In this document: one piece after another, positions 51,257 through 58,270 of the stretch
How the letters are laid out: each line of letters begins with the position of its first letter
Position numbering within the stretch: position 1 is the stretch's first letter
Source of the DNA: Natrarchaeobaculum aegyptiacum
GTDB lineage: Archaea > Halobacteriota > Halobacteria > Halobacteriales > Natrialbaceae
Direction of reading: 5' to 3'
Assembly: GCF_002156705.1 (NCBI RefSeq)
Contig: NZ_CP019893.1
Location: 1,240,001-1,304,000 of the forward strand
DNA length: 64,000 bases
Made by a program: the position numbers and the translations under genes
The notes under the pieces: model-generated
Told to the model about the DNA's origin: nothing
The model's input: only the letters and a program-made list of their open reading frames with translations
Databases searched by the model: none

Positions 51257-51619
51257 TCAATATAATCTATTCGCAATATATGATGCAGAGGGAGAAAGTG
51301 AGTAAATGAAAATGAGCGTCACGACAAAGGTTGAAAATGCATATCCCAAACTACCGGTTATTATATATCCATAACCTAAGATAATTAAAGACCCAGTGGA
51401 ATAGACTAACAGATATACATCCCCCAAAATACCAAGCCACTTGATCAATATTATAGTAAATGTATAGGACAGAAATATATTCATTATTAATAATTCAATA
51501 TTGTTTTGATCGTATGACCGATACCCAAGACCAATAGTCAGTATTAGAAGTGAGAGCATAAGTAAAATCCCAGCATATTCAACGACCGATTTATAACTTA
51601 CCTTATTGTTAACCACCAT
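51257..51619 (-). CDS. Four-helix membrane protein of the AT-rich island
   Basis: The 120 aa product, counted from ATG 51619 (MVVNNKVSYKSVVEYAGILL), has about four membrane helices and a basic start. The GC content is far below that of the chromosome. It lies between two inverted IS6 fragments, so its origin is foreign. It may be an immunity or toxin-related membrane protein for the exported protein at 49647, by analogy with the pair at 26022/27011; this is speculative. An upstream start at 51706 is less likely. Confidence 0.5.
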   Translation of the reverse strand: MVVNNKVSYKSVVEYAGILLMLSLLILTIGLGYRSYDQNNIELLIMNIFLSYTFTIILIKWLGILGDVYLLVYSTGSLIILGYGYIITGSLGYAFSTFVVTLIFIYSLSPSASYIANRLY

Positions 51620-51702
51620 TGTAATTACCCTCAACGTATTACACACCCTTGTATCAATTAAATTTTTGTGTCCCCTCTGAGTTTGCTTTCGAGGAGCGTT
51701 TT

Positions 51703-52073
51703 GCACTGTTTAGATGAGAGTTTGAGGGACGAGCAGGTAGTGGCGAGAAGTACTCACGCAACTCGCCGACCTGGTCAGAGAAACCTTGGACGTGAATTGT
51801 AGTGAAGTTTGGGAGAACGAGCGCACCCCGACCACCCTAACAGGTGTCGGGGTGCGACTGCATTCGATGGAATTGGCGGTCCGAGAGGTCGTCGCAGTGC
51901 TCAACTTACTCGGTATTGACCGTTCTCACGGCGCAATCTGGAATTGGACGCACAGATTCTCGGAGCACAGAGCGACTCTCCGACGGCATAGCCGTCGCGC
52001 ATCGCGGTCAAAGAAAAACAGATTGTGGTAGACGGCAAGAGAAAATGGCTGCATGCTGCGCTATCCGCCATGA
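51703..52073 (+). pseudogene. IS6-type transposase, 5' fragment (right copy)
   Basis: From the end GCACTGTT at 51703 the frame gives REVLTQLADLVRETLDVNCS, ERTPTTLTGVGVRLHSMELA and DRSHGAIWNWTHRFSEHRAT. A frameshift follows, and RIAVKEKQIVVDGKRKWLHA continues to a stop at about 52073. It lacks the catalytic C-terminus. It mirrors the fragment ending at 51122. Confidence 0.68.
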
Positions 52074-52180
52074 TTTGAATTGCTTTTTCCAAAAGAACCG
52101 ATGGTTAGATGGGGTTTTAAATCGAAATCACACGGCCAGAAATAGAGGTTTGGGGATTTGAACCAGAGCGTTCAATTAGT

Positions 52181-54118
52181 TTAGTCGTACTGTTTCGCTT
52201 CCGTCCGCGCCTGCCGCCGCTGGGCACGCTCGATGAACTCCTGTGGGAGGTCGTCGATCTCGCCGGCCTGTACCCCCCAGAGATGGGCGTAGAGGCCGTC
52301 TTCCTCGAGCAGTTTCGCGTGGGTGCCGCGTTCGACGATCTGCCCGCCCTCTAAGACGAGGATCTGGTCTGCGTCCTTGATCGTCGAGAGGCGGTGGGCG
52401 ATGGCGAACGTGGTTCGGTCTTCGGTGAGGTCGTCGATCGAGCGCTGAATGAGCATCTCGGTCTCGGTGTCGACGTCGCTGGTTGCCTCGTCGAGGACGA
52501 GGATGTCGGGGTCCTCGAGCACCGCGCGGGCGATGGCGATCCGCTGGCGCTGGCCACCCGAGAGTTTGACGCCGCGTTCGCCGACCATGGTGTCGTATCC
52601 ATCGGGGAGGTTCTGGACGAAGTCGTGGGCCTCCGCCGCTCTGGCGGCAGCCTCGATCTCCTCGCGGGAGGCGTCGAACGAGCCGTAGGCGATGTTCTCC
52701 TCGACGGTCCCGTAGAAGAGAAACGACTCCTGACCCACGTAGCCCATCGACCGACGGAGACTCGAGAGCGAGACGTCCCGGACGTCCTGCCCGTCGATGC
52801 GGATGGTCCCCTCGTCAACGTCGTACAGCCGCAAGAGGAGTTTCAGGACCGTGGACTTCCCGGCGCCCGTCGGCCCGACGAGCGCGACCGTCTCGCCACC
52901 GTCGACCTCGAAGGAGACGTCCTCGAGGACGGGTTCGCCGTCGTCGTAGGCGAAGCCGACCCGCTCGTAGGCGACGCGGCCCTCGTAGACCTCGAGTTCG
53001 TCGGCGTTGGCGTCGCGCTCGATCCGCCCCTGTTCGTCCATCAACCCGAAGATGCGCTCGCTCGAGGCCTCGGCACGCTGGTACATGTTGATGACTTGCC
53101 CGAACTGGGCCATGGGCCAGACGAGTTGCTGGGTGTACATGATGAAAACGACGAACGTCCCGACGGCGAGTTCGCCCGTGATGGGACCGGGGCCGGTCCC
53201 GGTGAAAACCCAGTAGCCACCGACGAGGAAGGTGAGGACGAACCCGATCCCCGAGATCAACTGCAGCCCGGGAAAGAACTTGATTCGCAGCCAGATAGCT
53301 CCCCAGTTGGTGTCGTAGTACTTCCGGGAGACGTCCTCGACGCGACCGGACTCGAAAGACTCGGTGTTCGAAGATTTGATGACGTTGATCCCGCCGAGGT
53401 TGTTCTCGAGTCTGGAGTTTACCTTCCCGACCGACGAGCGGACGGCGGCGTACTTCGGCTGGATCTTCTTGACGAAGAGGTAGGTGAACATCGCGATCAG
53501 CGGGACCGGGGCGAGCGAGACGAGTGCGAGCTGGGGCTCGAGCCAGAACAGCAGGACGGTGATGCCGACGACCATCACGATCAGCCGCGTCGCGGAGTTC
53601 ATCCCCTCGTTCAGGAAGCGCTCGAGCTGGTTGACGTCGTTGCTGAGCACCGACATCATCTCGCCGGTCTGCTTGTTCGCGAAGAACTCCATGTCGAGAC
53701 GCTGCATCTTGTCGTAGGTGGCCGTCCGGACGTCGTGTTGAACGCTCTGGGAGAAGGCGTTGAACCCCCAGTTGCGTAGCCAGTGGAATATCGCCCCGAA
53801 CGCGAACGAGCCGGCGATAACGACGACTACGAACGTGAACTGTCCCATCTCGGTCGTCGGCAGCCACGCTTCCGGCAGCGCCGACAGCGGCACCTGTTCG
53901 GCGAACGCGGCGTCGGAGAAGACCGCGTCGATCGCTACCGCAAGCATCAACGCGGGGAGCAAATCGAGCGCCCGCGCGAGCACGCTCGCGATCAGTCCGA
54001 TCGACACCGAGAACCAGTAGGGACGACCGTACTCGACGAGGAGTCGGCGCATGGGACTCTCGACGCTGTCCCGTTGCTCCTCGAACGGATCGTCTTCGTC
54101 CCAGTCGACGCCATCCAT
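52181..54118 (-). CDS. ABC-type exporter, fused membrane and ATPase domains
   Basis: The 645 aa protein has six helices (about 35-330) and an ATPase with Walker A VGPTGAGKSTVLKLLL, Q-loop YVGQESFLFYGTVEEN, signature LSGGQRQRIAIARAV, Walker B ILVLDEATSDVD and H-loop IAHRLSTI. It is a half-transporter of the MsbA/lipid A or multidrug type that dimerises. Start 54118 (MDGVDWDEDD) was chosen over 54145. The C-terminus EAKQYD is unusual because the original end lies in the duplicate at 49135. Confidence 0.92.
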   Translation of the reverse strand: MDGVDWDEDDPFEEQRDSVESPMRRLLVEYGRPYWFSVSIGLIASVLARALDLLPALMLAVAIDAVFSDAAFAEQVPLSALPEAWLPTTEMGQFTFVVVVIAGSFAFGAIFHWLRNWGFNAFSQSVQHDVRTATYDKMQRLDMEFFANKQTGEMMSVLSNDVNQLERFLNEGMNSATRLIVMVVGITVLLFWLEPQLALVSLAPVPLIAMFTYLFVKKIQPKYAAVRSSVGKVNSRLENNLGGINVIKSSNTESFESGRVEDVSRKYYDTNWGAIWLRIKFFPGLQLISGIGFVLTFLVGGYWVFTGTGPGPITGELAVGTFVVFIMYTQQLVWPMAQFGQVINMYQRAEASSERIFGLMDEQGRIERDANADELEVYEGRVAYERVGFAYDDGEPVLEDVSFEVDGGETVALVGPTGAGKSTVLKLLLRLYDVDEGTIRIDGQDVRDVSLSSLRRSMGYVGQESFLFYGTVEENIAYGSFDASREEIEAAARAAEAHDFVQNLPDGYDTMVGERGVKLSGGQRQRIAIARAVLEDPDILVLDEATSDVDTETEMLIQRSIDDLTEDRTTFAIAHRLSTIKDADQILVLEGGQIVERGTHAKLLEEDGLYAHLWGVQAGEIDDLPQEFIERAQRRQARTEAKQYD

Positions 54119-54291
54119 TGTGGCTCGCTCCGGGAGCGCCACCAATAAGGGTTTTCGAGGGGGAAGATTCCGTTCTCAGACCGGGGCGCGACCGATCGAC
54201 TCGAGACGGGCCGAGAGCAATCACTCGAGTGGGGCCGGTTCCGACGGTCCTCCTCGAGAGACGAGCGATACAGAGCTGGCTCACCAGCTCG

Positions 54292-54786
54292 TTACTCCTC
54301 GTAATCGATTTCGAGCGTATCGCCGACGGCCATCTCGGTCTCGTTCGCGTAGCCCCGTGGCACCTCGAGCACGTACTGGGCATCGCCAGTGTACCGGAGG
54401 TTCTCGCCGTCCTCGCCGGGTTCGGGTGCGCGAGCGTGCTGGATCGACGTGATCTCGCGATCGGCGTCGACGAAGACGATGTCGATGTCGAAGTCCATCT
54501 CGCGCATCACGTACGTCCGCTCGTCTTCGTCGTCGTGGACGAAGAGCATCCCGTCACCGGGCTCGAGCGACTCGTGGTCGCTCAGCCCCGTGTACCGTTC
54601 TTGCTGGGTGTCTGCGACCTCGACGTCGACTTCGGCTTTGAGGTCGCCGTCGTCACCGAGGACGCGGACGTCGGCTGCGTCGTCACTCCACGGGGCCGAA
54701 ACAATTCCAAGCTGGAAGACGGCCGCCACGAGGATCGCAACTGCGACCACGAGGAGGAGCCCCTTCCAGACGCGCTCGAGGACCAT
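54292..54786 (-). CDS. DUF192 membrane-anchored protein
   Basis: The 164 aa product has one N-terminal helix (about 8-30, LLLVVAVAILVAAVFQLG) and an extracellular DUF192 domain with QERYTGLSDHESLEPGDGML, YVMREMDFDIDIVFVDAD and EVPRGYANETEMAVGD. Family members bind or process small molecules; the function is not established. The upstream tRNA gene is divergent. Confidence 0.85.
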   Translation of the reverse strand: MVLERVWKGLLLVVAVAILVAAVFQLGIVSAPWSDDAADVRVLGDDGDLKAEVDVEVADTQQERYTGLSDHESLEPGDGMLFVHDDEDERTYVMREMDFDIDIVFVDADREITSIQHARAPEPGEDGENLRYTGDAQYVLEVPRGYANETEMAVGDTLEIDYEE

Positions 54787-54847
54787 GCACCCCGGTGCAA
54801 CGCGAGAAAGTAAAGGTTATTCGCACGGGGAGACTTGGTCCGGGTAC

Positions 54848-54921
54848 GGGCTCGTGGTCTAGCTGGTCATGACGCGGCCTTTACAAGGCCGAGGTCGGTG
54901 GTTCGAACCCGCCCGAGCCCA
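54848..54921 (+). tRNA. tRNA-Val (UAC)
   Basis: The acceptor GGGCTCG (54848-54854) pairs with CGAGCCC (54914-54920). The anticodon loop TTTACAA gives anticodon TAC (Val) with stem CGGCC/GGCCG, and the T arm is GGTGG-TTCGAAC-CCGCC. CCA is not encoded. A copy of its 3' end occurs at 55003-55027, 105 bp downstream. Confidence 0.95.
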
Positions 54922-55002
54922 TATTTCTGCCGCGAACAACTCGTGAGCGGCAGAAATTTGTTGCGAGTGGTGGTTCGAATCAGGGAGGAGCTTTCTCCGA
55001 CC

Positions 55003-55027
55003 GTGGTTCGAACCCGCCCGAGCCCAT
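55003..55027 (+). repeat. Duplicate of the tRNA-Val 3' end
   Basis: These 25 bases repeat tRNA-Val positions 54898-54922 exactly (GTGGTTCGAACCCG and on to CGAGCCCAT). Duplicated tRNA 3' ends are the usual left and right attachment sites of tyrosine-recombinase integrative elements. Here only about 80 bp separate them, so the element has gone or was never complete. Confidence 0.7.
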
Positions 55028-55119
55028 TTCCGGAACGAACGAACGTGAGTTACAGGTTCGAACGAGGATCGATCGTTCGATTCAGTTTCAGCGTCCTAGT
55101 GGCCAGAAACCGACGCTAA

Positions 55120-55566
55120 TCAGTGCTTGAGTCGGGCCACGTTCTCCTTGAGCTGACTGATGAAGCCGTCGCTCGAGTCGTCTTCGAGAGCGGCGTGTAA
55201 CGTCGAGTTTTCTGGCTCGTCCTGGACGACAACTCGCAGGTACGGCTCGAGTTGATCGAAGTTATCGCCCAGGACGACGGTGTGGTTGTCCTCGTCGTGG
55301 TCGACGACGCCGGCGTCCGCCAGCTTTGGCACGTGACACTGGACGGAAGAGACGTAGACGCTCTTGTACTCGTTTTTTGCCACCTCGTCTGGTGGCACGT
55401 CGTGTTCCCAGCCTGCGATCTGCTCGGCCAGCGTCGACAGCTCGATCGGGTCCTCTCGTCCGCGGAGGGCGTACAGCAGGTACCGACGGCGCCGGTTGGC
55501 CAGCAGCTCGAGGATGGTGTCGGCCGAGAGTTGCCGACCGCCACTTCTCGAGGCTAGTGACTCCAT
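55120..55566 (-). CDS. Winged-helix regulator (DUF7344 type)
   Basis: The 148 aa product has a DUF7344-like winged helix: LSADTILELLANRRRRYLLY, ELSTLAEQIAGWEHDVP, then QCHVPKLADAGVVDHDEDNH. A 40-residue C-terminal region follows. I chose ATG 55566 over 55614 because a TATA-like GGATATTCAAG (minus strand) lies about 35 bp upstream. It is a single DNA-binding module; the target is unknown. Confidence 0.8.
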   Translation of the reverse strand: MESLASRSGGRQLSADTILELLANRRRRYLLYALRGREDPIELSTLAEQIAGWEHDVPPDEVAKNEYKSVYVSSVQCHVPKLADAGVVDHDEDNHTVVLGDNFDQLEPYLRVVVQDEPENSTLHAALEDDSSDGFISQLKENVARLKH

Positions 55567-55850
55567 AACAGGGAGTAACTTCCCGACGCGCAAAAGGGTG
55601 TCTTGAATATCCACAAATCCAACAGTCGGCGGGACGGCGTGGAATCGCGCGGCTGTATCCTCGGGTTACCACGCAGGTGCAGGCACGGCGGGATCCACCC
55701 GGGCGACGAGTACTCCCGACCGATTTCGATGCGACGACGAAACCGCCATCTCGAGGCGACACAGTGGGATGCTGTCGTCCGATCGTATCGGAAACTCGAG
55801 TCGTCTCGATTCGAAATCCTTTTTTATACCATGCACGGAGTGTTAGATGC

Positions 55851-55924
55851 GCCGCCTTAGCTCAGACTGGGAGAGCACTCGACTGAAGATCGAGCTGTCC
55901 CCGGTTCAAATCCGGGAGGCGGCA
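55851..55924 (+). tRNA. tRNA-Phe (GAA)
   Basis: Acceptor GCCGCCT (55851-55857) pairs with AGGCGGC (55917-55923). The anticodon loop CTGAAGA gives GAA (Phe), flanked by the stem CTCGA/TCGAG. The T arm is CCCGG-TTCAAAT-CCGGG. TTTTTTATACC at 55820-55830 is a clear TATA box 21-30 bp upstream. Confidence 0.95.
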
Positions 55925-56028
55925 TGTTTCAAACCCGTGAGCGTAGCGAACGGGTGTAGGGACTGACGTCGAACGGATTTGAACTAGAGACGTCGCAGCG
56001 CGAGCGAAGCGAGCGACCGTCTTCGCGT

Positions 56029-56050
56029 GGTTCAAATCCGGGAGGCGCAT
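56029..56050 (+). repeat. Near-duplicate of the tRNA-Phe 3' end
   Basis: GGTTCAAATCCGGGAGGC at 56029-56046 repeats tRNA-Phe bases 55903-55920, then GCAT replaces GGCAT (one base lost). Between the copies lies GC-rich DNA with GCGAGCGAAGCGAGCG. This resembles an old integration footprint, as at tRNA-Val. Confidence 0.55.
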
Positions 56051-56218
56051 TTTCTCGCGAACCAGGCGCGAGCGGTATATTGTACGATTCGTCCGGATTC
56101 GAACCGAGTAGCGCACAACGACGTGAACACGTCTCGACGTGGTGCGAATACACGGTGGAGATCGTCATCGTGTAGCAAGCAGTGCTGTTTTGTCCGCCGA
56201 ACGCAGGAGTGCGGCCGT

Positions 56219-56623
56219 ATGACTCGCGCTGACGATATCGATCTGACGGAAGAAGAACGGCAGGCACTTCACGAGCTACAACTCGGTGTCGAGCACCTCT
56301 ATCGGGGATACGGAAGCCTCCTCGACTTCCATCATGCTATCGGCCGTGGAATGGATCATCTGTACGACGCAGAGGAAATACTCAGGAAAGCCGGACACGA
56401 GGAGCGAGCGGACCTGCTGCGCGACGAAGCGCTACCGACCGGTATCCTCGAGAATATGTGGACCTACGAAATCGTCGAGTCGTTCAAGCGCGATTTTTTG
56501 ACCGAGGTAAGCGGATTTGAGCGGGACGTCCGAGAAGACCTCGCAGACGGGAAAGAGCACATCACAGAACGCAGACAACAGGCGAGCTGGCGTGACCGGG
56601 CCGAAAATCGATACGAGGAGTGA
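56219..56623 (+). CDS. Haloarchaeal helical protein, unknown
   Basis: The 134 aa product starts at ATG 56219 (MTRADDIDLTEEERQALHEL) and is almost entirely alpha-helical with GVEHLYRGYGSLLDFHHAIG, DHLYDAEEILRKAGHEERAD and NMWTYEIVESFKRDFLTEV. His and Glu residues recur, but no known metal motif was recognised. GCAGGAGTG about 14 nt upstream may be a ribosome site. Function unknown. Confidence 0.75.
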   Translation: MTRADDIDLTEEERQALHELQLGVEHLYRGYGSLLDFHHAIGRGMDHLYDAEEILRKAGHEERADLLRDEALPTGILENMWTYEIVESFKRDFLTEVSGFERDVREDLADGKEHITERRQQASWRDRAENRYEE

Positions 56624-57034
56624 CCGTAACAGTGAACCGTACTGCCGTCCGAAATGTCGAGAGACGTCCTTTATCCCGGCAGGTGAGGTGGATTCGAGAG
56701 TCCCGTTCGACATTCGTTTCACCGAAGTGCCCATGTGAAGGCGCGAGAGTCGCCCCTGGTCCCGCGAGCGTTGCTCGCCAGGTTTGAATCGGGGGAGACG
56801 CTTGCTCGGACCGTGGCTCACATCTGGGAGGAACTGTTATCCACCTCGAGAGCCGGCGGCCTGTTTCCGGAAGCGACTCGAGCGGGAGGTCACCACAGGT
56901 CCCGCGTTGGGCGGTCAGAAGCCGCCTCGAGAGATCAGTCACGACCTGACGACAGTCAGTGGTCTCGAACTGTCCGGCGTGGATAGATAGCAACTGGGAG
57001 TGGGTCCCACGAGGGGCTGAAACGTGTGGGCACA
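56624..57034. other. 411-bp stretch without a gene
   Basis: No frame has protein-family character. The region includes short direct echoes of haloarchaeal IS-like filler (CGAGCGTTGCTCGCC at 56767) and may hold the promoter of the glycosidase-like gene. No RNA gene or repeat copy was recognised. Confidence 0.45.
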
Positions 57035-58191
57035 ATGCTCGAGCGCTCAATGCCGCCCACAGCGGAACGTCCCCCGCTCTCGTACTATCCGACCGTCGCG
57101 TATCGGCGGCTCAGCCACTACGCCGAGAAACGGCTCCGGGGATATACGGATCGAGGACCTCTCGAGTGCGCCGCCGAGGAAATACTGCGTGATGGTGCCA
57201 GACGAGGGTTCAGCGCCGGGAGTCACTTTCCGGGCGTCTGGCCACGAGACCTCTGTTTCGCGGCCGAAGGAGTCACAGCAGCGGGATTCGAGGAATCGCT
57301 CCGGTCGGTTACCGAGCGGATGCTCGACGCGATCGATACCACCTTCTATACCGACTTTCACGCGGGCGGGAACGTCGCCACGCCCGCCGAGGGTGTCGAT
57401 ACGTTTCCGGCGCTCGTGATTCTCCTCGAGGTGGTGGGCAGACTCGAAGCCCGTGCTGCCGACGTCCGGTCGATGGCCGCCCTCCATAGAGCGCGATTCT
57501 TCGACGAGCACACGCCATCGTGTCGGGAGCAGGGAGTTCCTGGTTCGATTCGGCGTCGGGGCCGCGGGAAGCCTACAACACCGCGATGCTGCTGGCTGCC
57601 GTCGAGCGACTGGAGCGACGCGGGATCGAGACGACCTACACCGGCCACTCGGACGCGATTCGCGGTGGACTCGTCTCACAGCTCTGGACCGGCGATTACT
57701 TCGCCGAGCGGCGGGGATCGCCGGTACTGGCCTGTGATGCCAACGTCGTCCCGCTGTACTTCGGACTCGTCGACCAAGAACGGGCCGACCGAATCGCAGA
57801 CTCGATACAGGTGCTCGAGACCGAGTGTGGGACGCGACTGCGCGCGAAGCCGTTCGCTCCGACGGCGGTGCGCCCAGTCTTTCTCGCCCACCGCGATTAT
57901 CACGCGTGCATCTGGCCGTGGAACAGCTTTGCGTACGCGATTGGGCTCGCCCAGTACGGGTACCACGACCGCGCCTGGCGGGAAGTGAACCGAATCGAAC
58001 GCCAGCTCGAGCGCTACGGCACCTTCCTCGAAGTGCTCACACTCGAGGGGGAGCCGTACCTAAAACGGGGCTACGCGAGCGCCGAGGAGTTCACGGCCGC
58101 GGCTGCGCTGTGGATGGAATTTCACCGGCGATCTGGCACGCTCACGCCCACGTCGTCGAGGGAGAGCCAGCGTTCCGGTCGGCGGTGCTAA
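57035..58191 (+). pseudogene. Six-hairpin glycosidase-like protein, frameshifted
   Basis: Frame 1 from ATG 57035 gives SYYPTVAYRRLSHYAEKRLR, GSHFPGVWPRDLCFAAEGVT, DAIDTTFYTDFHAGGNVATP, then loses similarity near 57535. A second frame from about 57520 continues SSWFDSASGPREAYNTAMLL, VVPLYFGLVDQERADRIADS and HRDYHACIWPWNSFAYAIGL to 58191. Together they look like an (alpha/alpha)6 glycosidase-type domain of about 380 aa. A one-base indel at 57515-57545 explains the break: mutation or sequencing error. The sugar substrate is unknown. Confidence 0.65.
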
Positions 58192-58270
58192 CGGACTGCT
58201 ATCGACGCGAAAAAAGCGGTGTGAAACCGGGTGGTCCGGTGGTCAGTGATCGATTCGCGAAGACGGTTCC

